In this document: one piece after another, positions 25,634 through 33,760 of the stretch
Numbering within the stretch: the stretch's first letter is position 1
How the letters are laid out: every line of letters starts with the position of its first letter
Notes under the pieces: model-generated
Seen by the model: the letters and a program-made list of their open reading frames with translations, nothing else
What the model was told of the DNA's origin: nothing
Database searches by the model: none
Position numbers and translations under genes: made by a program
DNA from: CG2-30-46-19 sp034414555
GTDB taxonomy: Bacteria; Chloroflexota; Dehalococcoidia; GIF9; AB-539-J10
Assembly (NCBI GenBank): GCA_034414555.1
Contig: DAOUMA010000009.1
Location: forward strand, 1-64,000
DNA: 64,000 bases
Reading direction: 5' to 3'

Positions 25634-26392
25634 ATGAGCCGAAAGATTGTCTCTACGGGAAGGGGAGGGGCAGGCAAGTCAACCTTTGTGGCTTTGATTG
25701 TTAGATACTTAAAGCCCCCCATACTTCTTATCGACCTTGACCCTGACCTTAGCCTGGCCGATATGCTTGGGGCAGATTTCCGTAAGGAAAGGAAAAGAAC
25801 GGTTTCGGAAGCCCTTTATGATGTTATTGAAACAAGAAGGAGAGGAAAAGGAAGTGTCTCAATAACTACGCAAGAGCTAATGGAATCTTTGCTATGGAGC
25901 GATTGCTTGTATGAAGATGTAGGCTTTGACCTTATCACTCTGGGGACAAAGCTCACCGAAGGGTGTTATTGTCCTCCTGATGAGCTGCTTAGGAAAAGTA
26001 TCCCCAAGCTAGCTAATAATTATACCAACGTGGTAGTAGATTCACCAGCCGGAGTAGAGCATTTGAATCGGAACATAGTATCGGATATAGACGACCTATT
26101 TGTCATATGCGACCCCTCCGAGAAATCTTTAAAGCACATAGGAATAATCAAAGAAATTATGAAACAGGTGGGAATTAGGTACAATCACTTTTACCTGGTG
26201 GCAAATTATGAGTTTGATGAGGAAACAGAGGATTATCTGCGGAACAGCGGCGAAATCTATCTCGGTAGAATAGACTACGATGCCGACCTCGAGCAATACA
26301 ACTTGAAAGGGAAATCTCTCTTGGAACTGCCAGAGGATTCACCTGCCTCTCTATCTATAAAGAGGATTTTGACAAAGGCAGGTTATGGATAG
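25634..26392 (+). CDS. cooC: CooC-like nickel-insertion ATPase, paralogue 1
   Basis: MinD/SIMIBI-type ATPase related to CooC, which loads nickel into CODH (and perhaps ACS). A P-loop lies at the N-terminus and the CooC nickel-binding C-x-C is Cys111-Tyr-Cys113 (GCYCPPDE). DSPAGVEHLNR matches the family DxxAGxEH motif. Unusually, the deviant Walker A reads TGRGGAGKST: the signature lysine is Arg10 while the catalytic Lys15 stays. The ATG follows the nuoF stop directly. It has a close paralogue at 26652 and a canonical relative on the other strand at 42109. Target specificity of the two variants is unknown. Confidence 0.87.
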   Translation: MSRKIVSTGRGGAGKSTFVALIVRYLKPPILLIDLDPDLSLADMLGADFRKERKRTVSEALYDVIETRRRGKGSVSITTQELMESLLWSDCLYEDVGFDLITLGTKLTEGCYCPPDELLRKSIPKLANNYTNVVVDSPAGVEHLNRNIVSDIDDLFVICDPSEKSLKHIGIIKEIMKQVGIRYNHFYLVANYEFDEETEDYLRNSGEIYLGRIDYDADLEQYNLKGKSLLELPEDSPASLSIKRILTKAGYG

Positions 26393-26443
26393 TATTCTGC
26401 TTGCGACTACGGTAACGTTTATTTTGCCTTCGGAAGGGAAAAA

Positions 26444-26644
26444 TTGAAAGAGAAACGCCTATACTGGTGTCCTTTTTGCCATCGTAATGTTTCATTATGG
26501 AGAACGAAAGATAATCGGCTAATATGTCCTCGATGTGGCAGAGAAATACTTGAGGTAACAAACGACGGCAGGATTATAGCAATTAAAGGGAAGGATTTGC
26601 CTGGGATTACTAAGAAATCTACTTCGGAACAAATTGAGCGTTAA
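26444..26644 (+). CDS. small zinc-ribbon protein between the two CooC paralogues
   Basis: A 66-residue protein with a clear four-cysteine ribbon: CPFC near residue 9 and CPRCGRE near 28. A short basic tail follows. The start is TTG with GGAAGGGAAA just upstream, which is plausible though not strong. It is sandwiched between two CooC-like genes with small gaps, so it may be co-translated and act as a metal-handling or assembly factor for CODH/ACS (inference). No family name could be assigned. Confidence 0.6.
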   Translation: MKEKRLYWCPFCHRNVSLWRTKDNRLICPRCGREILEVTNDGRIIAIKGKDLPGITKKSTSEQIER

Positions 26645-26651
26645 AAACAAT

Positions 26652-27458
26652 ATGGGCAGAGTAATCGTTTCTACGGGAAGAGGGGGAGCAGGGAAATCAA
26701 CCTTCGTGGCCCTGGCTAGCAGGTATTTGAAGCCACCCAAGCTACTGATAGACCTCGACCCCGATGAGAGTCTAGCCAATATGCTGGGAGTGGATTTAAC
26801 TGAAAAGGGGAAGAAGACCATTTCAGGTGCACTGTACGATATTTTGCAACAGAATCAAGGAGCTGGCCGCACAGGTTACAATGTTCTGCCCAAAATACTG
26901 CTATCTGCGATTGAAAGCAACTGCTTGTACCGGGGATCGCAGTTTGACCTCATTACCCTGGGAACAAAATTTACCGTGGGATGTTACTGCGCCCCAGACG
27001 CAATACTTAAAGACCTTATCCCCACCCTGGCTGAGAGCTATGAAGAAGTGTTGATAGACTCACCGGCTGGATTGGAGCATTTCAACCGCAAGATAGTACT
27101 GGATATAGACGACCTGTTTATAATTCTAGATCCCTCTGAGAAATCGCTAAAACATATAGAAAGGGTGATGGTCATCACCACGGAGTTGAAGGTTAGCTAT
27201 AAACATCTTTACCTCATAGGGAATCACAGATTTACTGATGATGTGGCGGAGCATGTACGAAATTTTGGAGAAGCTTATTTAGGGAAAATAGACTACGACC
27301 TTGATGTGAAGCAATATAATCTGGAAGGAAAAGCTCTTTTTGAGTTACCTGGGGATTCACCTGCCTCACTCTCCGTAAGAAGAATTCTGGTGAAAGCAGG
27401 CTGTAACATCGTAGATAGAGACTTAGCATCACACCCGACAAGGAATGGTTGCCTGTAA
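26652..27458 (+). CDS. cooC: CooC-like nickel-insertion ATPase, paralogue 2
   Basis: Close paralogue of the gene at 25634. It has the same altered Walker A (STGRGGAGKST, Arg10/Lys15), the same nickel-type GCYCAPD motif and DSPAGLEHFNRK. I start at ATG 26652 because the N-terminus MGRVIVSTGRGG then aligns with MSRKIVSTGRGG of the first copy; a TTG 18 bases earlier overlaps the ribbon gene. Ribosome-binding signals are weak, so coupling is likely. The 268-residue product ends 260 bp before the CNBD gene. Having two non-identical copies suggests separate nickel clients, CdhA and CdhC being the obvious ones (inference). Confidence 0.86.
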   Translation: MGRVIVSTGRGGAGKSTFVALASRYLKPPKLLIDLDPDESLANMLGVDLTEKGKKTISGALYDILQQNQGAGRTGYNVLPKILLSAIESNCLYRGSQFDLITLGTKFTVGCYCAPDAILKDLIPTLAESYEEVLIDSPAGLEHFNRKIVLDIDDLFIILDPSEKSLKHIERVMVITTELKVSYKHLYLIGNHRFTDDVAEHVRNFGEAYLGKIDYDLDVKQYNLEGKALFELPGDSPASLSVRRILVKAGCNIVDRDLASHPTRNGCL

Positions 27459-27602
27459 GAGTGAAAGATGTGGTCACTGAATTTGCATTATAACTTATTG
27501 CCAGTAATTCTAAAGTTTCTTACTCGCTAAGTAAAAGATAAATAGGGAAAGACTTGTAGAGACCTGCTGAGACCTGTTTCGAGATTACAGGAAGGAGATA
27601 CT

Positions 27603-27636
27603 GAATCTACACCGCCTGCGGCTGGAGTATAGATTC
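27603..27636. repeat. inverted repeat GAATCTA...TAGATTC upstream of the CNBD gene
   Basis: GAATCTA (27603-27609) and TAGATTC (27630-27636) can pair around a GC-rich interior that itself contains CCGC/GCGG. It lies in the 262-bp gap between cooC and the CNBD gene. It could be a leader hairpin or an operator. There is no T-run after it, so a terminator is unlikely. Confidence 0.35.
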
Positions 27637-27720
27637 GATGCATTGATGGGCTTTGTCATCGTATGATAAGATGATTCCAGTAGGGTATCAAGTTAAGAGT
27701 TTGTAAAGGAGGTGGCAGTA

Positions 27721-28215
27721 ATGGTATCAGTTGAGGTGCTAAAAGGTTTTCAGCTATTTGAAGGTTTGGATGAGAGTGAATTGGGGCAAATGGTCGACCT
27801 TTGCAGGGAGCGGGGTTACGAAGAAGGCTCTATCATTTTCACAGCGGGTATACTTGGCCCACCCAGCCCAGCAGCAGAAATCTATCTTCTCAAAGATGGT
27901 GAAGTTGACATACAGGTTGAACTTGTTGTTTATGACCTGGAAGCGAGGATAACCGTCTATACGGTAAGGAAGGGTGAAACCTTTGCTTGGTCAGCTTTGG
28001 TACCACCACATAAGCTGACAGCATCGGCCAGATGTCGCAAAAAGAGCGAGGTCATCACTATGAACGGCAAAGAATTGATGAATATCCTGGAGAAGAATAA
28101 CCACATGGGATATGTGGTCATGCGTAACCTCAGTAAAGTCGTAAGTTCAAGGCTGGCTGCTACCATGGCAGCACTGAGAAATCAAATCCAGAGACCCTCT
28201 GCAAGAAAGGATTAG
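27721..28215 (+). CDS. stand-alone cyclic-nucleotide-binding (Crp-like) domain protein
   Basis: A 164-residue protein consisting essentially of one cNMP-binding/Crp-type beta-barrel. Marks are VLKGFQLFEGLDESEL, then EEGSIIFTAG, the strand EIYLLKDGEVDI, GETFAWSALVPPH where the phosphate-binding cassette should be, and a C-terminal helix. It has no helix-turn-helix, so it is not a DNA-binding regulator by itself. The cassette differs from canonical GExFGE-RA. Its closest relative in the window is the CNBD of the kinase at 35376, which shares the GE-F-WSA and C-terminal SRL patterns. AAGGAGGT precedes the ATG ideally. It ends the CODH/ACS gene run and could gate activity by binding a small molecule (inference). 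Confidence 0.8.
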   Translation: MVSVEVLKGFQLFEGLDESELGQMVDLCRERGYEEGSIIFTAGILGPPSPAAEIYLLKDGEVDIQVELVVYDLEARITVYTVRKGETFAWSALVPPHKLTASARCRKKSEVITMNGKELMNILEKNNHMGYVVMRNLSKVVSSRLAATMAALRNQIQRPSARKD

Positions 28216-28358
28216 AAGTTATTGGTTCATATTCGTCTGTGGGCCACTAGCTTCTGATATTCCAACTTTTCATGAAGAGTCATAACAAATTGTGCTACAT
28301 GGCTATGAAGCTCATCCTGGACCAACTTGACAAGAATTAACAAACCTCCTGCCTGTCA

Positions 28359-28381
28359 GAGAAGAGGTAAATAATCTTCTC
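28359..28381. repeat. perfect 7-bp inverted repeat in an intergenic region
   Basis: GAGAAGA (28359-28365) and TCTTCTC (28375-28381) flank a 9-nt loop. A TTTTT run appears only about 15 bases later. It may be a weak terminator for the upstream CNBD gene. The rest of the 28216-28509 gap shows nothing recognisable. Confidence 0.3.
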
Positions 28382-28509
28382 AAATTGGGGATTTTTCACT
28401 ACAATGACATAGCCGGGAAGAGCCCTAGCAAAGGAAACTATGTTGGGTGAGACTCTCCCCAGTCAAACAATACACCCAAATAAGACTGGCAATTTTAAAA
28501 GGGGGCAGC

Positions 28510-29249
28510 ATGAGCAAGTTACTCTGGGAGCCGTCACAAGAGCGAAGAAAGAATGCTAACATGCCCACGTTTATAGACTTCGTGAATGCGCGTTATAAGC
28601 AGACTTTTCATTCTTATTGGGAGCTTTGCGACTGGTCAATAAATAAGATAGCCGACTTCTGGGCTTCTGTGTGGGATTTTGTTGAGATTAAGGCCTCTAA
28701 AGGTTATGAGACTGTCGTTGATGACCTCAGCAGGTTCCCAGGCGCAAAGTGGTTTCCCGGCGCCAGGCTAAATTTCGCCGAAAATATCCTCAAGTATAGA
28801 GATAACCATGTAGCTTTCGTATTCAAAGGAGAAACCCATGAAACGGTCAGAATGACTTAGCTGAACTTTATGACTCTGTATTGGTTCTCGCAAAATCACT
28901 TCAAGAAATAGGAGTTGTCCCCGGGGATCGCGTAGCTGCATATATGCCCAATATGATAGAGACGGCTGTTGCCATGCTTGCTGCTACCAGCATTGGTGCT
29001 GTATGGGCTTCTTGTGCTACTGATATTGGTCCAGGAGCGGCTGTAGACCGCTTTGGTCAAATCAAACCGAAGGTCTTATTCGCTGTTGATGGATATTTCT
29101 ACAAAGGAAAGGCTTTCAACAGTCTTTCCAATATAGCTGAGATTGTAAAGGGAATACCTTCAATTGGAAAAGTCGTAGTAGCTTCCTATATAGGAGAGAA
29201 ACCTGATATTAGGGTTCTTTTGCGTTGGGCTGTCAGGGGGGTGATATAA
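28510..29249 (+). pseudogene. acetoacetyl-CoA synthetase, broken N-terminal fragment
   Basis: The first part (MSKLLWEPSQERRKNANM..., GARLNFAENILKYRD, FKGETHETVRMT) and the second part after a one-base deletion at about 28857 together match the N-terminal ~240 residues of acetoacetyl-CoA synthetase. The second part contains ELYDSVLVLAKSLQEIGVVPGDRVAAY, then PNMIETAVAMLAATSIGAVW and QIKPKVLFAVDGYFYKGK. A full enzyme has about 650 residues; everything from the AMP-binding P-loop onward is missing. So there is at least one frameshift plus a truncation near 29215, after which an unrelated AT-rich gene begins. The start has GGGGGC nearby. It is a relic, not expected to work. Confidence 0.85.
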
Positions 29250-29282
29250 CTGAATAGAAGTATTAAAGCAATTATAAAGTTA

Positions 29283-29822
29283 ATGATTGGAAGGATTAGT
29301 ATATTTCTTTCACTATTTGCCTTATCAATGGGTTTCGTTTTATCAGACCTAAGTTACATACGAATTATAGGATACTCTTTATTAATAGTTATTTTGATAT
29401 TAATCATTATGTTTGTGGTAGGTCTAAGACGCTTTTGCAATTACAATGTCACATGGGACTATGAAAGGGGCGAGTTAAAAACAATTCAAAGAGATGGGAA
29501 GGAAATGCCTGCTTCCCCATACGTAATAAAATTTGATATCTCACCATGGACTCCAAGGTTATTGTTGGGTTATAAGCCGTCATTAGGTTATGTTACCGCT
29601 GAAGTTGCCTATCAATATGGAGCGGATACGTCTTACACACCCTGGTCAAAAGCTATTTGGGATGTTACTGGAAGCTCCCTAATAGTAGTTGATGGCCCAA
29701 TGAAAGCTGCTTTAGAGATTCTTGATGGAATCGATAAATCTTTTCAGGGTGTAGTCACAGTTCATCTAAGATTTACTCAACTAAATGGCAACAAAATAAC
29801 TAAGGAGGATTTAACAATCTGA
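29283..29822 (+). CDS. hypothetical two-helix membrane protein, AT-rich
   Basis: Not recognised. The first ~48 residues contain two hydrophobic segments (ISIFLSLFALSMGFVLS and IRIIGYSLLIVILILIIMFVVGL), followed by a ~130-residue soluble domain with aromatic, beta-rich sequence (VTWDYERGELKTIQRDGKEM, WDVTGSSLIVVDGP). The gene is visibly more AT-rich than its neighbours, lacks a good Shine-Dalgarno sequence and sits exactly where the acetoacetyl-CoA synthetase is truncated. This suggests a recent insertion. Function unknown. Confidence 0.55.
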   Translation: MIGRISIFLSLFALSMGFVLSDLSYIRIIGYSLLIVILILIIMFVVGLRRFCNYNVTWDYERGELKTIQRDGKEMPASPYVIKFDISPWTPRLLLGYKPSLGYVTAEVAYQYGADTSYTPWSKAIWDVTGSSLIVVDGPMKAALEILDGIDKSFQGVVTVHLRFTQLNGNKITKEDLTI

Positions 29823-30090
29823 AAATGGCTAATATTCAATGGTGTACAAGTACACAGGCACATCATTGTTTTGACCCGACTATGAATCTTGGCTCAAACA
29901 GTCCAATACAACAGCACCGTATTTTTGTTTGTTAGTGGCATTCCCTGGCTCGCCACATGGATGTTGTTTAATATCAATATCCTGTGAATTAATCTGGGAT
30001 TCCTTCTGCTTAAACCCGGACTACAGCAGTAGGTATCAGCAATTTGTCTCCTTGCCTGGCTCAAGGATACTATGGTAAAGTTCAGGGGAT

Positions 30091-30966
30091 ATGGTGAAAG
30101 GTTCTGACATAAAGGAGTATCCAGTGGTATGGCTGCAAGCCGCTGGGTGTACTGGATGCTCGGTCTCAGTACTCAATACTACAAATCCTTCTATTAAGAA
30201 CCTCTTGGTTGACGAGGTGATACCTGGTCATCATATAAATCTAAGGTTTCATCCTACCGTGATGGCAGGGGCAGGAGCGCCTGCCATCGATATCATGGTG
30301 GACACCTCGCAGAAGAGGAAGGGAGGCTACATTCTGATTGTGGAAGGTGCTATTCCCACAGCCAAGAATGGCATACACGGGGTAGTGGGAGAAAGAGATG
30401 GAAAGCCTGTGACCATGCTGTCACGGGTTGAGGAGTTAGCGAAGGATGCCTTGGCAGTTATTGCATTAGGATCATGTGCTGCCTTCGGTGGCATTCCCGC
30501 AGCATATCCTAACCCTACCGAGTGTCGTAGCGTCGGTGAGGTTCTTCAAGCCAAAGGCATCAATACGCCTTTAGTAAACATACCAGGCTGCCCACCTCAC
30601 CCTGACTGGTTCGTGGGCACGGTAGCAAGTATCTTGCTCACAGGTCTGCCAGGGCCAGAAGACATAGATGAGCATGGACGTCCCAAGGCCTTCTTTGGGC
30701 AAACAATCCATGAGAATTGTCCGCGGAGGGCTTACTACGACGAGAATAAATTTGCTAAGAAGTTTGGTGATCCTGGTTGTAACTATGAACTGGGATGCAG
30801 AGGACCAATAACACATGCCGACTGTCCTGTGAGGTTGTGGAATGACAAGACGAATTGGTGTGTCGGTTGTGGCGCTACGTGTATTGGCTGCACAGAGCCT
30901 GGATTCTTTGACATATCTCCTCTTTATGAGAAATTTAGCGAAGCTGCTCTGCCCGAGGAGGTTTGA
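30091..30966 (+). CDS. NiFe hydrogenase small subunit, cytoplasmic
   Basis: Electron-transfer subunit carrying three iron-sulfur clusters. The proximal cluster begins with AAGCTGCSVSVLN near residue 16. EGAIPTAKNGIH, ALGSCAAFGGIPAAYPNPTE and NIPGCPPHPDW are family strings with further ligands. The C-terminal part HENCPRRAYYDE...GCNYELGCRGP and TNWCVGCGATCIGCTEPGFFD holds the distal and medial ligands. There is no N-terminal Tat signal (the protein starts ten or so residues before the cluster motif), so it should stay in the cytoplasm. WCVGC has cysteine where group 1 enzymes have proline (WPV), which may convert the medial [3Fe-4S] to [4Fe-4S]. The large-subunit gene starts 4 bp downstream. 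The exact hydrogenase group is not assigned. Confidence 0.92.
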   Translation: MVKGSDIKEYPVVWLQAAGCTGCSVSVLNTTNPSIKNLLVDEVIPGHHINLRFHPTVMAGAGAPAIDIMVDTSQKRKGGYILIVEGAIPTAKNGIHGVVGERDGKPVTMLSRVEELAKDALAVIALGSCAAFGGIPAAYPNPTECRSVGEVLQAKGINTPLVNIPGCPPHPDWFVGTVASILLTGLPGPEDIDEHGRPKAFFGQTIHENCPRRAYYDENKFAKKFGDPGCNYELGCRGPITHADCPVRLWNDKTNWCVGCGATCIGCTEPGFFDISPLYEKFSEAALPEEV

Positions 30967-30970
30967 ACTA

Positions 30971-32530
30971 ATGGGCAAGATTGTAATTGATCCAGTAAGT
31001 CGTATTGAGGGACATCTTAAGGTGGAGGCAGTGGTTGATGAGGGTGAGGTAAAAGAAGCCAAGAGTGCGGGTATGCTATTTCGTGGCTTAGAGCTAATTA
31101 TGAGAGGCAGGGATCCCCGTGATGCCCAGCGAATAACTCAGCGAGTTTGTGGGGTCTGCCCTACAAGTCATTCCATTGCAGCTACTTTAAACTTGGATAG
31201 CGCCTTTGGCATCGCTGATAAAATACCTGACAACGGTAGAATAATCCGTAACTTAATTCTTGGGGCGGCTCATATTGCTGATCACATCCTTCACTTCTAT
31301 CACTTGGTAGCTCTTGATTATGTGGATGTAGCTAAGCTAGCGAAATACGAAGGCAATAATCATGCCCTGAATTCAATAAAGGACTTTATCGTGCGTGGGG
31401 AGCTGGGACCATTTGTCCCTCGTTATGAGGGCGATTATCGCCTGCCTGATAATGTCAATGAGCAGGCAATAGCCCATTACGTTGCAGCATTTGATATGCG
31501 TCGTAAGGGTCAAGCGATGCTTTCCATCTTCGGTGGTAAGATGCCTCATAACATGGGCATTATCCCTGGCGGTGTTGCTTCTGTTCCTACAGTGGATAAT
31601 ATGACATCCTTCCTGTGGAGGCTGAAGGAACTCCAGGAGTTTATTGATAATGTCTACCTCCCTGATGTACTAGCGGTAGCCCAGGTTTATTCGGATTATC
31701 TTGAGATTGGGTGTGGCTGTGGGAAGTTGCTCGCTTATGGGTCATATGAACTGGATGGGAAGGAAGCAGACCTCACCAAGCGCAAGCGGCTGTTTAAGCC
31801 AGGGACGACTTCTACTGACCTTAAGTTCGGTGACTTCAAGCCAGACAAGATTGCCGAAGAAGTGAAGCATTCGTGGTATGCTGACTCCATCAGTGGTAAA
31901 CACCCGTCGCGCGGAGACGTTATACCTGATGAGGAAAAGAGCGGGGCTTATTCCTGGTTGAAATCTCCTCGCTATGATGGAATGGTTTTCGAAGTTGGGC
32001 CATTAGCTCGAATTATGGTCAACTATGTAGGTGGTGATACCATGGTTAAGAATTTGGTTGATTCTACTTTGTCGCAGGTGAATCTAAAACCGGCAGCCAT
32101 GTTCTCCACTATGGGGCGCAACCTTGCTCGAGCTCTGGAGACCAAGCTCATAGCTGACTCTATGGTTGATTGGATTTTGCAACTCAAGCCTGGTGAGCCA
32201 GCCTACGTAAGCTATGAACTTCCTGAGGAGGCTATGGGAATGGGGCTGGTTGGGGCAGCGAGAGGAGCTCTGGGGCATTGGATAGAGATAAAAGAAGGTA
32301 AGATCGCCAATTACCAGGTCATCACTCCATCCACCTGGAATATTTCCCCACGGGATGATAAAAACCAACCTGGTCCCTTGGAGCAGGCTATCACTGGAAC
32401 CAAAATAAAGGACGAAGCTAACCCCTTTGAGATAGTGCGCATTGTGAGGTCGTTTGACCCTTGTCTCGCTTGTTCCGTACATTTGCTCAGTTCCAAAGGA
32501 AGGGATTTGGGGAAATTCAAGGTTTGCTAG
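30971..32530 (+). CDS. NiFe hydrogenase large (catalytic) subunit
   Basis: Carries the NiFe(CN)2CO site that activates H2. All four nickel ligands are visible: RVCGVCPTSHS with Cys60 and Cys63, and DPCLACSVH with Cys498 and Cys501 near the C-terminus. His504 starts the cleavage signal, leaving a 15-residue tail for removal by the endopeptidase encoded next. The N-terminus IDPVSRIEGHLKVE is typical. I start at ATG 30971, with GAGGAGG upstream; an earlier in-frame start would overlap the small-subunit gene deeply. 519 residues is normal. Together with the small subunit it probably feeds electrons from H2 to the MetV/MetF system downstream (inference). Confidence 0.95.
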   Translation: MGKIVIDPVSRIEGHLKVEAVVDEGEVKEAKSAGMLFRGLELIMRGRDPRDAQRITQRVCGVCPTSHSIAATLNLDSAFGIADKIPDNGRIIRNLILGAAHIADHILHFYHLVALDYVDVAKLAKYEGNNHALNSIKDFIVRGELGPFVPRYEGDYRLPDNVNEQAIAHYVAAFDMRRKGQAMLSIFGGKMPHNMGIIPGGVASVPTVDNMTSFLWRLKELQEFIDNVYLPDVLAVAQVYSDYLEIGCGCGKLLAYGSYELDGKEADLTKRKRLFKPGTTSTDLKFGDFKPDKIAEEVKHSWYADSISGKHPSRGDVIPDEEKSGAYSWLKSPRYDGMVFEVGPLARIMVNYVGGDTMVKNLVDSTLSQVNLKPAAMFSTMGRNLARALETKLIADSMVDWILQLKPGEPAYVSYELPEEAMGMGLVGAARGALGHWIEIKEGKIANYQVITPSTWNISPRDDKNQPGPLEQAITGTKIKDEANPFEIVRIVRSFDPCLACSVHLLSSKGRDLGKFKVC

Positions 32531-32555
32531 TGGAGAGTTAAAGGAGAGCTCAGGC

Positions 32556-33026
32556 ATGGGAGACTTTATTCTAGGGGTAGGAAATATCTTATTAAGAGAC
32601 GAAGGGATTGGTTGCCACGTTGTTCAGGCTTTGGAAAAGATCCCTCTCCCCGATATAAAAGTGGTAGATGGAGGAACATGTTCTGACGCAGTGCAACTTC
32701 TTGAGGATGCCGATAAATTGATCATAGTGGATGCCGTTAGGGGAGGGGGGATGCCAGGTGAGGTATATCGTTTTCAGCTTGATGATATAACTCTCGAACG
32801 GAAGCCATTCCTATCGCTCCATGACATAAGCTTGGTAGACAATTTGCTGCTAATGAGAAGTTTATACAACATAGGCGAAATTATCATCATTGGGGTTGAG
32901 CCCAAAGCGATAGAGTGGGGATTGGAACTGTCGCCTGAAGTTCGAGAGAAACTACCCCAGATAGTAGAAATTATATTAGCAGAAGTTGATAATAGTGGAG
33001 GTCCTCAAGGAGAGACGAAATGTTAA
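32556..33026 (+). CDS. hydrogenase maturation protease (HyaD/HupD family)
   Basis: Aspartic-type endopeptidase that clips the C-terminal tail of the large subunit after nickel insertion. Family marks: ILGVGNILLRDEGIGCHVV (nickel-sensing Glu in the RDEG motif), VVDGGTC near residue 36, LIIVDAVRGGGMPGEV near 59 with the second metal-binding aspartate, and SLHDISL near 90 with the histidine ligand. AAGGAGA precedes ATG 32556, making this the right start. The 156-residue length is standard. The last bases overlap metV (ATGTTAA). Confidence 0.9.
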   Translation: MGDFILGVGNILLRDEGIGCHVVQALEKIPLPDIKVVDGGTCSDAVQLLEDADKLIIVDAVRGGGMPGEVYRFQLDDITLERKPFLSLHDISLVDNLLLMRSLYNIGEIIIIGVEPKAIEWGLELSPEVREKLPQIVEIILAEVDNSGGPQGETKC

Positions 33027-33670
33027 TTTCAGAGCAAAAACCACTGGAGGAAATACTGAGTTACCTTGATGGCGAAAAGAATATCTTCCTTATTGGCTGT
33101 AAAGGGTGCGCTGAGGGCTGGGAGAGTGGTGGGGAAAAACAGGTAGTGGAAATGGGGAAAACTCTGCAGGAACAGGGTAAAGCCATCGCTGGTTTTGTAG
33201 TTGTTGATATGGTATGTGATAGTGCATTGACTAAGTTGAAACTCAGAGCTCACAAAAGTGAGATTGCTGCTGCGGATTCTATACTGGTATTGACCGATGG
33301 GGCTGGGGTGCAAACTGTGGCCGAAGTGGTGAATAAGGTGGTACATCCTGGCTGCAATACTTTGTCCTCTGGTGGTGCGCATGCTGAGTGGAAGGAGGCA
33401 GAACGCTGCCTCGAATGCGGCGATTGCATGTTGGAGTTTACTGGAGGCATCTGTCCCATTGCCAGATGTTCCAAGCATTTGCTCAATGGTCCTTGCGGTG
33501 GCTCGCAGGATGGCAAGTGCGAAGTCAATGCAGATATTCCATGTGCCTGGCAATTGATTGTCGAACGGCTGACTGAATTAGGACGACTCGACAGGCTGGA
33601 GAAGCTAGTGCCACCAAAGAATTGGAATGTGAGCCTTATAGCAGGCCCGCCGGTAAGGAGGCTTTCTTAA
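33020..33670 (+). CDS. metV: MetV-like methylene-THF reductase iron-sulfur/zinc subunit, copy 1
   Basis: MetV is the small partner of MetF in acetogen methylene-THF reductases (MTHFR C-terminal domain family); it binds iron-sulfur/zinc and passes electrons to the MetF flavin. This copy has IFLIGCKGCAEGWESGGEKQ near the N-terminus and the signature CLECGDCMLEFTGGICPIARC...NGPCGG...GKCEV...CAW at about 129-175. The start codon overlaps the protease stop, linking it to the hydrogenase genes. It differs from copies 2 and 3 by KHLLNGPCGG instead of KGL and by CKGCAEG in the first Cys motif. 216 residues. Confidence 0.85.
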   Translation: MLISEQKPLEEILSYLDGEKNIFLIGCKGCAEGWESGGEKQVVEMGKTLQEQGKAIAGFVVVDMVCDSALTKLKLRAHKSEIAAADSILVLTDGAGVQTVAEVVNKVVHPGCNTLSSGGAHAEWKEAERCLECGDCMLEFTGGICPIARCSKHLLNGPCGGSQDGKCEVNADIPCAWQLIVERLTELGRLDRLEKLVPPKNWNVSLIAGPPVRRLS

Positions 33671-33760
33671 TGCTACTGCGAGTGAAAGAAACATGCTAAG
33701 TAGCTGACTAGCCTGGGTTGGCTATCCTCCGAAGGAATAGATGAATTAAGGAGGACACGA

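Noticed and set aside
30842..30970. Upstream in-frame extension of the hydrogenase large subunit
   Set aside because: It would overlap conserved cluster-binding sequence of the small subunit; ATG 30971 has a good ribosome-binding site and the family N-terminus.
33029..33553. Minus-strand frames opposite metV copy 1
   Set aside because: Antisense shadows; the MetV cysteine motifs prove the plus-strand gene.
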